Below, one piece after another: positions 17,752 through 25,614 of a stretch of 64,000 nt of DNA. This DNA is from Paramesorhizobium endophyticum (lineage in GTDB: Bacteria; Pseudomonadota; Alphaproteobacteria; Rhizobiales; Rhizobiaceae). The DNA is taken from assembly GCF_014640615.1 (NCBI RefSeq), contig NZ_BMHH01000002.1, positions 310,001 through 374,000 of the forward strand, in the 5' to 3' direction. A program made the position numbers and the translations under genes. The notes below the pieces were generated by a model. That model was not told the origin of the DNA, searched no databases, and saw nothing but the letters and a program-made list of their open reading frames with translations. Position 1 is the stretch's first letter. Each line of letters begins with the position of its first letter.

Positions 17752-18022
17752 GCCGTTCATGTTTTGATGGAATCGCCTGAATTCCGATTGGCACCGTTGC
17801 TTAGCGGAACTGTTGAAGCATGGATCCTGTGACAAGCACAGGAATGACGGGATGGAGATTTTTCCGTGCTATCAAGGACCGCTCTTGCAAGCGGAGAGGT
17901 CGGAGAATGACCGCCAACAGCAAGGCAGTCGTCATTCCTGTGCTTGTCACAGGAATCCATGCCTCAACAGCTGTTCTGCCTCATCGAGGAAGAATGTGCG
18001 ACCGTTTCCATCAAAAAGTGAA
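17752..18022. repeat. Palindromic MITE-like element, family B, copy 2
   Basis: The outer arms are TTTTGATGGAATCGCC (17762 onward) and a divergent inverted copy (TTTCCATCAAAAA near 18004). The inner arms GGATCCTGTGACAAGC (17822 onward) and CATTCCTGTGCTTGTCAC (17934 onward) are inverted copies of each other. This accounts for most of the gene-free stretch 17736-18121. A partial outer arm occurs at 24552-24575 beside family A copy 2. Confidence 0.78.
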
Positions 18023-18121
18023 ATGCTCCAGCCACCGCAAAGGAAAAGCCAATTACCGTTCTGAAAGCCAAGGCAGGCCCGTCGTAGATTCTTGGGTCAA
18101 GCCCAAGAATGAACGGGACGC

Positions 18122-19606
18122 TTAGATCTTCGCGTCGATCAGCATGAACGCAGGAATGTCGTCGCCGAAGCCGAGTGGTGCGGGTTCGTCGTCCTGGTCG
18201 CGATAGTTGCGCCTGCGGCGGTCCTGCTCGAATTGCGGCCTGCCGCGACGCTCCTCATTGTTGCGCTTGATCGCTTCGCGGTGGGGCTTTTCCGTGCGGA
18301 TCGGGGCAGGAGCCTCGATGTCGGAGAAATCAGGAATTTCCACGTCGGGCTGAGGGCTTTCCGCCTCAACCTTGGGACGGCTTTTTTCCCTGCCCTTGCG
18401 CTCGCCTGGCTTGCCGCGTGCATTGCGGCCACGGCGCGGGGCTTCGTCGGATTCCGTTGCGGGCGGCAGCGTCGAAAGATCGCCGTCGTGCCATTCGATG
18501 TCTGCGCCGATCATTTTCTCGATTGCCGCCAGATATTTGGTGTCGGTAGGGGTGACGAGGGTGAAAGCCTTGCCGGAGCGTCCGGCGCGGCCCGTGCGGC
18601 CGATACGATGCACATAGTCTTCCGCATGGATCGGCACGTCGAAATTGAAGACATGGCTCACATCAGGGATGTCGAGACCGCGCGCCGCGACGTCGGAGGC
18701 GACCAGCAGCTTCAGCTTGCCCTCGCGGAAATTGGCCAGCATCGTCATGCGTGCGCGCTGGTCCATGTCGCCATGCAAAGCGCCGGCGTCGAATTCGTGC
18801 CTGACCAGAGAGCGGAAGAGGTCCGCCACATCTTTCTTGCGGTTACAGAAGATGATGGCGTTCTTCAGTTCCGCCTCTTCGGCGCGGATAAGATCGCGCA
18901 GAACGGCGCGTTTTTCGTAATCCTTCTTGGGCGACTTGACCAGGCGCTGCGTCACCGTGATGGCGGTCGAAGAGGCCTTCGCCACCTCGACGCGGGCGGG
19001 GGAGTGCAGGAACTGCTCCGTCAGTTTGGTGATTTCCGGCGGCATGGTGGCCGAGAAAAACAGGGTCTGGCGGGTGAAGGGGATAAGCTTGCAGATGCGC
19101 TCGATATCGGGAATGAAGCCCATGTCGAGCATACGGTCCGCTTCATCGATGACGAGGATTTCCACACCGGTCAGCAGCAGCTTGCCGCGCTCGAAATGAT
19201 CGAGCATGCGGCCGGGCGTGGCGATCAGCACATCCGCGCCGCGTTCCAGCTTGCGCAACTGTTCGTCAAAGGAGACGCCGCCGATCAGAAGCGACACGTT
19301 GAGGCGGTGATTGACGCCATATTTGGCGAAGTTCTCTTCGACCTGCGCGGCAAGCTCGCGCGTCGGCTCGAGGATGAGAGTGCGCGGCATTCGCGCGCGA
19401 GCCCGGCCCTGTTCCAGCAGCGTCAGCATCGGCAGGACGAAGGAAGCGGTCTTGCCGGTTCCCGTCTGGGCAATACCCAGAACATCCTTGCGTTCAAGCG
19501 CGTAGGGAATGGCTCCGGCCTGAATGGGGGTCGGTGTGGTGTAGCCCGCGGCTTCGACAGCGGCGAGCACTTTCGCAGACAGGCCCAAATCGGCAAAGGT
19601 GGTCAA
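18122..19606 (-). CDS. rhlE: DEAD-box RNA helicase, RhlE type
   Basis: A 494-residue ATP-dependent RNA helicase. Q motif TPTPIQ, motif I AQTGTGKT (residues 46-53), motif II DEAD, motif III SAT, and motif VI HRIGRTGRAG are in order, followed by a basic, disordered Arg-rich tail (about 370-494). The helicase core aligns with the RhlE/RhlB group that unwinds short duplexes in ribosome assembly or RNA decay. The upstream region holds a perfect palindrome at 19670-19687. Confidence 0.94.
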   Translation of the reverse strand: MTTFADLGLSAKVLAAVEAAGYTTPTPIQAGAIPYALERKDVLGIAQTGTGKTASFVLPMLTLLEQGRARARMPRTLILEPTRELAAQVEENFAKYGVNHRLNVSLLIGGVSFDEQLRKLERGADVLIATPGRMLDHFERGKLLLTGVEILVIDEADRMLDMGFIPDIERICKLIPFTRQTLFFSATMPPEITKLTEQFLHSPARVEVAKASSTAITVTQRLVKSPKKDYEKRAVLRDLIRAEEAELKNAIIFCNRKKDVADLFRSLVRHEFDAGALHGDMDQRARMTMLANFREGKLKLLVASDVAARGLDIPDVSHVFNFDVPIHAEDYVHRIGRTGRAGRSGKAFTLVTPTDTKYLAAIEKMIGADIEWHDGDLSTLPPATESDEAPRRGRNARGKPGERKGREKSRPKVEAESPQPDVEIPDFSDIEAPAPIRTEKPHREAIKRNNEERRGRPQFEQDRRRRNYRDQDDEPAPLGFGDDIPAFMLIDAKI

Positions 19607-19669
19607 TGGAAGCGTAGCTCTCTCATTTTGAAGTTCATCGCGCTATCCGGTCAGAACCCACGACTGATA

Positions 19670-19687
19670 AGTAAGTGTTTACTTACT
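19670..19687. promoter_or_regulatory. Palindrome in the rhlE promoter region
   Basis: AGTAAGTGTTTACTTACT is a perfect 7-4-7 inverted repeat about 64 bp upstream of the rhlE start codon. Its form is like operators of TetR-family repressors. No TetR gene is adjacent, and NAD kinase ends just upstream on the same strand. Confidence 0.5.
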
Positions 19688-19764
19688 GGGAACGCGTTAC
19701 GTCGCACCTGCGCAAAAGTCAACCGAAATGGCTCAATTCATAAGCTTTCACTGTATCTTTGTGT

Positions 19765-20538
19765 TCAATAAAGAAACTGCTCGGTTAAAATCCGCTCGTT
19801 CCAGGAATGGTTCTCGTCGAACAGGATGGTGGCCGTCTTGTCCCGGGCCTCCTGAATGGTGACCGAGATGACGGACTTTACCTCCGTATGGTCAGCCACG
19901 GCATTGACCGGCCGTTTTTCCTCTTCGAGAATATCGAAGCGCACCGTCACATCTTTCGGCAGCAACGCGCCGCGCCAGCGGCGAGGGCGGAAGGGACTCA
20001 CCGGGGTGAGGGCGAGCAGCGGCGAATCAAGCGGAAGGATCGGCCCCTGCGCCGAAAGATTATAGGCGGTGGAGCCTGAAGGCGTCGCCACCAGCACGCC
20101 GTCGCAGATCAGTTCCTCAAGCCGCGTCTTGTCGTCGATGCTGACCTTGATCTTCGCCGCCTGATAGGACTGCCGCAGCAGCGACACCTCGTTGATTGCC
20201 AGCGCGGTGACGATTTCTCCGCTTTTTGTCTCCGCTCGCATGGTCAGCGGCCTTATGGTCTCGGCATGGGCTGCCTCGATGCGCTCGCGCAGTCCATCTT
20301 CGTGATAGGCGTTCATGAGAAAGCCGACGGAGCCGCGATTCATCCCGTAGATCGGCTTTTGCAGATCCATGAAATCATGCAGCGTCTGGAGCATGAGGCC
20401 GTCGCCGCCCAGTGCCACGATCACATCGGCATTTTCTGGCTTTTCCTGGCCGTAGAGCACCGCCAACCGCTTGGCGGCCTCGACCGATTCTCGCGAGTCC
20501 GAGGAAATGAACGAAAAGGCGTTGATTTTCCGGTTCAT
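19765..20538 (-). CDS. nadK: NAD kinase
   Basis: NAD kinase makes NADP from NAD with ATP. The 257-residue protein has the GGDG motif at residues 44-47 ([11 protein letters not shown]), [10 protein letters not shown] with its conserved Gly-rich loop, and the NE/D...[15 protein letters not shown] segment that binds NAD. The length fits the short alphaproteobacterial form. It is followed on the same strand by rhlE, 159 bp away, so they have separate promoters. Confidence 0.95.
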   Translation of the reverse strand: MNRKINAFSFISSDSRESVEAAKRLAVLYGQEKPENADVIVALGGDGLMLQTLHDFMDLQKPIYGMNRGSVGFLMNAYHEDGLRERIEAAHAETIRPLTMRAETKSGEIVTALAINEVSLLRQSYQAAKIKVSIDDKTRLEELICDGVLVATPSGSTAYNLSAQGPILPLDSPLLALTPVSPFRPRRWRGALLPKDVTVRFDILEEEKRPVNAVADHTEVKSVISVTIQEARDKTATILFDENHSWNERILTEQFLY

Positions 20539-20605
20539 GGTTTCCCCGTCGGGTTGGCGGATCGTATCGTGGGAATAGTGTAGGGGAATTCGGCGCGGAG
20601 TGGAA

Positions 20606-20681
<76 letters not shown>

Positions 20682-20841
20682 GCTGATACCGAGTTAGCAT
20701 AATCGAGCGAAGTGTAAAATGGAAATTCTCGGGTAAGACGCATGATGCGGTCTGCCGGACGGCATTCAATCGCGGAACCAAGATAGGGCTGCCCCGTTCT
20801 GATGTACCGGGGGTGCAAAGGAACGAACAGGAGAGGTAGCC

Positions 20842-21144
20842 ATGAAAATCTCAGTTGCACTATCCGCCGCATTGCTCGGCGCCGGCATGATCGCGGGGGC
20901 CGGCTCGGCTTCCGCCCAGGATGCCATCATCACCGAAGTGCCGCCGCCGGTGCGCGAATATGTCATCGCCCATCCCGTCGAGCCCGTCGTCATCGAAGAG
21001 CAGATAAGCCCAGGCTATGTCATCCCCGAGACGGTCGAAGTTCGACCAGTCCCCGACTCGCCGGGATATGGCTATATCTATGTGAACGGCGAGCCGGTCA
21101 TCGTCCAGTTGGAAAGCCGCAGGGTCGTTTATCTCCAGGACTGA
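20842..21144 (+). CDS. DUF1236 domain exported protein
   Basis: A 100-residue protein with a signal peptide (LLGAGMIAGAGSASAQ). The mature part has the DUF1236 pattern PPPVREYVIAHPVEPV and a C-terminal VEVRPVPDSPGYGYIYVNGEPVIV with the terminal RRVVYLQD. Such proteins are periplasmic, abundant in Hyphomicrobiales and without known function. GGAGAGGTAGCC precedes the ATG. Confidence 0.87.
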   Translation: MKISVALSAALLGAGMIAGAGSASAQDAIITEVPPPVREYVIAHPVEPVVIEEQISPGYVIPETVEVRPVPDSPGYGYIYVNGEPVIVQLESRRVVYLQD

Positions 21145-21184
21145 CCGCCTGAATATCATCCTCCCAAATGCAGCCGTACCTGCT

Positions 21185-22534
21185 TCAATGAGGCGGTGCG
21201 GCTGCGTTGGCACGTTGCGCTTTCCGGCGAACGGAGCCAAGGGCGCCGACAAGTACGATGGCGAGGGTGACGATGACGATCTGGTAGATTGCGGGCATCA
21301 TGGGGCTGCCGGTCTTCGCTATAAGCCATGTTACCGTTGCAGGGGCGAGGCCGCCGAAAAGCAGCACTGATAAATTGTAGGACAGCCCGACGCCGGTGGA
21401 GCGGACGCTTACCGGAAAGAGTGCCGCCAGAAGGCCGGGATGGCATCCGATGATCGCCCCCAGAAGCACGCTCGCGATGAATTCGGCGATGAGGAGATGC
21501 CACAGATCCGGCGAGGCGACGATGAAGGAATAAAGCGGCCAGGCGAGCAGCGCATAAAGGCCCGCGCCCCAGAAGAAAACCTTGAAAGCACCGATCCGGT
21601 CGCCGAGCCAGCCGGCCAGCGGATAGACGCAAATGCCGACGATGCCGGAGAGGGAAAGCGCCACGAAAGCGTCCGTCCGGGTGAGATGCAGTTCGCGCAC
21701 CGCATAGACGCTGAGATAGCTGTGCCAGAGATAGCTGACGGAGGTGCCCGCGGCGACGAGGCCCATGCCGCAGAGGATGGCGGGCATTTGCTCGGGCAGG
21801 TGCTGGAGGGAGGCTTTATGCTTTTGCTTGCGCTGCGCCGTAAATTCAGGCGTCTCGGCAATACGCCAGCGCAGGTAAAGCCCGACCGGGCCGATAATCG
21901 CACCCGCATAAAAGGGGATTCTCCATCCCCATTCCGTGAGTTGATCGGGAGCGAGGCTTCTTTCCAGCCCGAAGGCGAAGACCGAGGCGGCGAGGATTCC
22001 CACTCCTTGGGCGCACATTTGCAGGCTGCCATAGAACATGCGCCGTCCCGGCGGGGCATGTTCCACCAGGAAAACGGCCGAGCCGGCAAATTCCCCTCCC
22101 ACCGAAAGGCCCTGCAGGATGCGGGCGACAACGACGAGAAGCGGCGCGGCAACCCCGATGCTTTCATAGGAAGGGGTGAGCGCGAGGATGAGGCTGCCCA
22201 CGGCCATGATCACCATCATCGCGGAGAGGGAAGCCTTGCGCCCGGCGCGGTCGGCATAGAGGCCGAAAACAATGCCGCCCAGCGGCCGCACGACAAATCC
22301 CACCGCGAAGACGAGAAAGGCCAGGATCAGCGAAGTGCTGGGCGCCGTTTCAGGGAAGAAAACGCTTGCGATCAACTGGGCGAACAGGCCGTAGCTCAGG
22401 AAATCGAACCATTCGAGCCCGTTTCCCAGGACGGAGGCTATCACCGTCCGAGTCGCCGGCAGCTGCGTCACGGCGCTCGCTGCCCTCTCACCCGTCCCCG
22501 GTGTTTGCGCCCCCCGACCAAAATCGTCAGGCAT
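21185..22534 (-). CDS. MFS transporter of the metabolite:proton symporter (MHS/ProP) type
   Basis: A 449-residue protein with about twelve hydrophobic segments. The start VIASVLGNGLEWFDFLSYG, the loop FGLYADRAGRKASL after helix 2, and RILQGLSVGGEFAGSAVFLVE are diagnostic of the MHS family (KgtP, ProP, ShiA), which imports organic acids or osmolytes with protons. The substrate cannot be told. It is alone on its strand between the DUF1236 gene (convergent) and the ABC ATPase gene. Confidence 0.9.
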   Translation of the reverse strand: MPDDFGRGAQTPGTGERAASAVTQLPATRTVIASVLGNGLEWFDFLSYGLFAQLIASVFFPETAPSTSLILAFLVFAVGFVVRPLGGIVFGLYADRAGRKASLSAMMVIMAVGSLILALTPSYESIGVAAPLLVVVARILQGLSVGGEFAGSAVFLVEHAPPGRRMFYGSLQMCAQGVGILAASVFAFGLERSLAPDQLTEWGWRIPFYAGAIIGPVGLYLRWRIAETPEFTAQRKQKHKASLQHLPEQMPAILCGMGLVAAGTSVSYLWHSYLSVYAVRELHLTRTDAFVALSLSGIVGICVYPLAGWLGDRIGAFKVFFWGAGLYALLAWPLYSFIVASPDLWHLLIAEFIASVLLGAIIGCHPGLLAALFPVSVRSTGVGLSYNLSVLLFGGLAPATVTWLIAKTGSPMMPAIYQIVIVTLAIVLVGALGSVRRKAQRANAAAPPH

Positions 22535-22589
22535 AACGAGCCATTATCACAACTATTGCGGGGAGTTGCAACCCCGAAACAGTTCCCGG

Positions 22590-23426
22590 CTATCTGACGA
22601 AGCTGACCGGGAGCCCCGAAACCGGGTGGGGAATCACATCCATGGGAATGCCGTAGATGCGCTGGAGCTCTTCGGGAACCATGATCTCCTGCGGCTTTCC
22701 GCGCGCGATGAGCTTGCCGGAATGAAGCGCCACCAGCTCGTCGCAGAAGCGCGCGGCCATGTTGATATCATGCAGCACGACTACCACGCCGATGCCCTTC
22801 GCCTTGCTCAGGCGATGCACGAGCGAGAGCACTTCCATCTGGTGCGCCACATCGAGCGCCGAAATCGGCTCGTCGAGAAGCAGGCATTGCGCATCCTGCG
22901 CCACCAGCATGGCGAGCCAGACACGCTGGCGCTCGCCGCCGGAGAGCGTATCCACCAGCCGGTCGGCGAAGGGCGCGATATCGGTAAGCTCGATCGCCTC
23001 GTCCACCTTCTCGCGGTCGATCTTGCTGAAACGCCCGAGCGCGCCATGCCAGGGATAGCGGCCAAGCGCCACCAGTTCCTTCACCAGCATTCCCGAGGCG
23101 GGCGGCGTCTGCTGCGGCAGATAGGCCACCTTGCGCGCAAACGATCTGTCGCCCCATGCCGCCAGCGCCGTTCCCTCGAAGCGCACTTCGCCGCCGGTCG
23201 GCTCCTGCTGGCGGGCGAGAAGCTTGATGAGAGTGGATTTCCCCGAGCCGTTATGGCCGATGAGCCCAATGACGCGCCGCGCCGGCAGTGTGAGGGTCAG
23301 CGGATGGAGAAGCTGCCGTTCCGGAACGGAGAAGGACACCGCATCCAGATCATAGAGCACATCCGAAGCGATGCCCGCCGATTGCCGGGCCATTTCCGTC
23401 GTGGATCGGGGATTGAGAAAGCTCAT
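22590..23426 (-). CDS. FhuC-like siderophore/heme ABC transporter ATPase
   Basis: A 278-residue ATP-binding subunit of the iron-siderophore/cobalamin type. Walker A GLIGHNGSGKST, Q-loop AYLPQQTPPASG, signature LSGGERQRVW, Walker B LLLDEPISALD and the switch His in VVLHDINMA are all intact. The ATG at 23426 follows GAGCATGAGC poorly; an in-frame start at 23495 is possible. No permease or binding protein gene lies beside it, so it is an orphan here. Confidence 0.88.
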   Translation of the reverse strand: MSFLNPRSTTEMARQSAGIASDVLYDLDAVSFSVPERQLLHPLTLTLPARRVIGLIGHNGSGKSTLIKLLARQQEPTGGEVRFEGTALAAWGDRSFARKVAYLPQQTPPASGMLVKELVALGRYPWHGALGRFSKIDREKVDEAIELTDIAPFADRLVDTLSGGERQRVWLAMLVAQDAQCLLLDEPISALDVAHQMEVLSLVHRLSKAKGIGVVVVLHDINMAARFCDELVALHSGKLIARGKPQEIMVPEELQRIYGIPMDVIPHPVSGLPVSFVR

Positions 23427-23552
23427 GCTCGGCTCGTTTGCTGGTGAATTGTTAAGGATAGGGCAGGGGTTCGTTAACACATCCGGGAACTTCATGTTAA
23501 GATGATTTGTTGGAGGATATCAGGAGGGGCAGGCGGATAGAGGGAGAACCTG

Positions 23553-23702
23553 ATGGTAATCCGGCTGGCTTGCATATGCCTGTTGTTTGCAGCTTTTGCC
23601 CTGGGTTTCGCCGCGGTAGTGAGCCGCGACAGCGAGAAATTCATTTCGCTCACTTCCGTCAATCGCTGCGTGTTCGGGGCTGCGTGCAGTCCGCCGGATT
23701 AG
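23553..23702 (+). CDS. Small hydrophobic exported or membrane peptide, 49 aa
   Basis: A 49-codon frame starting MVIRLACICLLFAAFALGFA has a hydrophobic N-terminal segment of about 18 residues, then a polar tail with two cysteines near the end (NRCVFGAACSPPD). A good site, AGGGAGAACC, sits just before the ATG and a strong hairpin follows the stop, which supports a real gene. It was not in obvious overlap with any other coding frame. Function unknown. Confidence 0.6.
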   Translation: MVIRLACICLLFAAFALGFAAVVSRDSEKFISLTSVNRCVFGAACSPPD

Positions 23703-23730
23703 TCGGGCTTTTTCCCTTGGCTTATTCATG

Positions 23731-23776
23731 AAAACGTCGCGGCACAGCGCCTCTCTCTGTCCCGCGACGTTTTTTG
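23731..23776 (+). terminator. Rho-independent terminator
   Basis: ACGTCGCGGCACAG and CTGTCCCGCGACGT form a long near-perfect stem, ending in TTTTTTG. It lies 30 bases after the 49-residue gene and convergent with the PadR gene end at 23799, so it can serve both. Confidence 0.8.
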
Positions 23777-23798
23777 TTTAGCGCTTTCAAAGCACTCC

Positions 23799-24437
23799 TC
23801 ACCCCAGGTCGATCTCATCCGGGTCTTTCGGCAGCGCTTTGATCTCTTCCGCGGCCTTTTGCAAGATTGCAGCGATCCGGGCTTGTGTCTCCGCGCTCGC
23901 GTCGAGCCGTCCGGCTAGCGCCGCCTTGAGGGCGCGGCGGCCTTCATTCACTTCCGGAGCAACATCGGGAATGTTGCGATCCCGCTCGCGTCCCCCTTCA
24001 TCGCCTTCGAACCATTGCCGGGCACGGGCCATGCGCTCGCCGATCAGGCGGATGCGCTCGAGCGCCGCGTCCACGATCTTGCGGTTCTCCTTGAGATGAA
24101 GACGGCCTTCCTCGGTGATCGAATAAACCTTCTTGTTGCCATCGGGATTGGCGACGGCATGGCCGGTCTCTTCCAGATAGGTGAGGGTCGGATAGATCAC
24201 GCCTGGGCTCGGGCTGTAGCAGCCGCTCGAATGCTCTTCGAGCGCCTTGATGACCTCATAGCCATGGCGCGGCGCCTTTTCGATTAGGGCCAGCACGACG
24301 AGGCGCAATTCGCCATCCCCGACGAAACGCCCGAAGCCGCCGCCAAAGCCGCGTTCGAAAGCGCCTGAAAAATGCTTGGCGAAACGCCGGGCAGCAAAAA
24401 AGCGCGGGTCGCGATGGAAATCATGAGCATGATGCAT
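23799..24437 (-). CDS. PadR family transcriptional regulator
   Basis: A 212-residue PadR protein. The Gly/Phe-rich N-terminus is followed by the winged helix LVVLALIEKAPRHGYEVIKALEE..GVIYPTLTYLEETGHA (about 45-115) and a C-terminal helical dimerisation region rich in Arg/Glu. Start chosen at ATG 24437 with GGAGGTTTCTC upstream. Two identical palindromes upstream (24464 and 24500) are candidate operators, suggesting autorepression. Ligand and other targets unknown. Confidence 0.92.
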   Translation of the reverse strand: MHHAHDFHRDPRFFAARRFAKHFSGAFERGFGGGFGRFVGDGELRLVVLALIEKAPRHGYEVIKALEEHSSGCYSPSPGVIYPTLTYLEETGHAVANPDGNKKVYSITEEGRLHLKENRKIVDAALERIRLIGERMARARQWFEGDEGGRERDRNIPDVAPEVNEGRRALKAALAGRLDASAETQARIAAILQKAAEEIKALPKDPDEIDLG

Positions 24438-24463
24438 GAGAAACCTCCATGAGTTATAGCTAC

Positions 24464-24510
24464 AGATATATCTTATGACTCTTCGTGATTGTCCGGTCAA
24501 GATATATCTT
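24464..24510. promoter_or_regulatory. Twin palindromic operators upstream of padR
   Basis: AGATATATCT occurs twice (24464-24473 and 24500-24509), centres 36 bp apart, in the 60 bp upstream of the PadR start codon. Both are perfect 10-bp palindromes and are extended by AT-rich flanks (second copy AAGATATATCTT). Likely autoregulatory PadR sites. Confidence 0.65.
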
Positions 24511-24576
24511 ACGTGCTATCGGGGAGGGGTGAGTAGAGGAACAGCCGCTAGAGCCATTCATATTTTGATGGAATCA

Positions 24577-24760
24577 GCGCCAAGCGCCCTCGTGGTTCGA
24601 GGCGAATTCCGCTGCGCTCCATTCGCACCTCACCATGAGGGCTACTGAAGCGCCGCTTTCTTCATCTCTAACTAAAGGCTGTTGGAAGCGCCGACGCCCC
24701 TTCACCCTCATCCTGAGGTGCTCGCGTAGCGAGCCTCGAAGGGCGAGGGTGAAGGGGATC
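24577..24760. repeat. Dispersed intergenic repeat, family A, copy 2
   Basis: The block starts with the same GCGCCAAGCGCCCTCGTGG as copy 1 at 778, and carries CACCTCACCATGAGGGC, CCTCATCCTGAGGTGC and CGAGGGTGAAGGG. Compared with copy 1, internal modules are rearranged. It is preceded by a partial family B arm at 24552 (TTTTGATGGAATCA). With the PadR promoter and the tandem repeat at 24834 it fills the gene-free 24438-24887. Confidence 0.7.
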
Positions 24761-24833
24761 ACCGTAGCAACGGTTTCCATCCAATCGTGAAACGCTTAAA
24801 AGGGATTGCAAAGGGAAAGTGGGACAGCCACCC

Positions 24834-24873
24834 TTATTCCCTTATTCCCTTATTCCCTTATTCCCTTATTCCC
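24834..24873. repeat. Tandem octamer repeat (TTATTCCC)x5
   Basis: Five uninterrupted copies of TTATTCCC, next to the radC stop codon. Short tandem repeats of this type are prone to slipped-strand copy-number change. No CRISPR-like spacing. Confidence 0.9.
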
Positions 24874-24887
24874 TTACCGCTTGCGGC

Positions 24888-25065
24888 TCACAGCAAATCC
24901 AGCCCCTTGAAGCTCGCGTGGCCGTTCTTGCCGATGATGATATGGTCATGAACCGTGATGTTGAGCGCCTTGGCGATGTCGACGATGGTCTTGGTCATGG
25001 CGATATCGGCGCGGGAGGGGGTAGGGTCGCCGGAGGGGTGATTGTGGATCAACACAGACAAAGAA
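24888..25065 (-). pseudogene. radC: radC, C-terminal remnant
   Basis: The minus strand encodes [18 protein letters not shown]...GLDLL, the JAMM metal-binding motif and C-terminus of the RadC family, ending at a normal stop. The family is about 220-250 residues; only about the last 57 codons match here. The frame continues a little upstream of 25065 but with no RadC similarity (TDKERII) before reaching a stop near 25091. The N-terminal portion is absent from the window. The break marks the left end of the accessory region. Confidence 0.8.
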
Positions 25066-25230
25066 ATAATTCTTTCTTTATCAGTAGGTTATGCGAGGTC
25101 ACGAATGGAGTGGGGTATGGGTTTGGTGTCTGGAACAAATGACGTTCTGTGACCATCACGCCGTATTCCGCCTGATCCTTCCTGCTTCCAGAAACGCATG
25201 CAGGATCACGAGTTCCAGTGGCAACCACGG

Positions 25231-25452
25231 TTACGGGAGAATGCAGATCGCGAAAGTGCCTCTCTGGAAGCACTGTTCGGGCCCGTTCGCTGCAACACGC
25301 TTTGCCAGCGCCGGGTATAGAACCGCTTTGCCGATATGGATGAACGGTGGGATGAACCTCTTAGATCGCCAATTGCGCAGCGTGCCCTCGCTGATCTGAT
25401 TGCGATAGCGTTCAATGACTTCATCCAGCGTCAGGTAAACAGCAACAGACAT
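25231..25452 (-). CDS. Excisionase-like helix-turn-helix protein, copy 1
   Basis: A 73-residue protein starting MSVAVYLTLDEVIERYRNQISEGTLRNWRSKR, a MerR/excisionase-type HTH used by mobile elements to bind attachment-site DNA. It is paralogous to the protein at 28440 (TPEEVTERYRGGISVGTLRNWRA), most clearly over the first 45 residues. The GGGAGAATTT site supports ATG 25452. Its C-terminal half (RVAANGPEQCFQ...) diverges and may be altered. Confidence 0.78.
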   Translation of the reverse strand: MSVAVYLTLDEVIERYRNQISEGTLRNWRSKRFIPPFIHIGKAVLYPALAKRVAANGPEQCFQRGTFAICILP

Positions 25453-25473
25453 AAATTCTCCCAGGCTTCCGTG

Positions 25474-25498
25474 ATAGTGCAACAGGTTGTTGCACTAT
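25474..25498. promoter_or_regulatory. 25-bp palindrome upstream of the HTH gene
   Basis: ATAGTGCAACA (25474-25484) and TGTTGCACTAT (25488-25498) are perfect 11-bp inverted arms with a 3-base spacer, 22 bp upstream of the HTH start codon. It is a strong candidate operator or recombination-directionality binding site. TGTTGCAC also occurs at 28778-28785, upstream of the second HTH gene. Confidence 0.6.
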
Positions 25499-25614
25499 GG
25501 CGGGCAATCATACGAGGCGATGCCTTTAGAGGATTCTGCGGGCGCGTGGGGCTCGGCCCGCGCTCGCATTGGCCCTCCGAGGAGGCAGACAGGGAGAGCA
25601 TCGAAGGAAACGCT

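Noticed and set aside
18233-19771. 512-residue plus-strand open frame antisense to rhlE
   Set aside because: Typical high-GC shadow of the helicase gene; no motifs and composition follows the third codon positions of rhlE.
21440-22597. 385-residue plus-strand frame antisense to the MFS transporter
   Set aside because: Shadow frame with charged low-complexity composition and no membrane or domain signal.
24834-24873. Possible CRISPR array
   Set aside because: The octamers are contiguous, with no spacers, and no cas gene is present.
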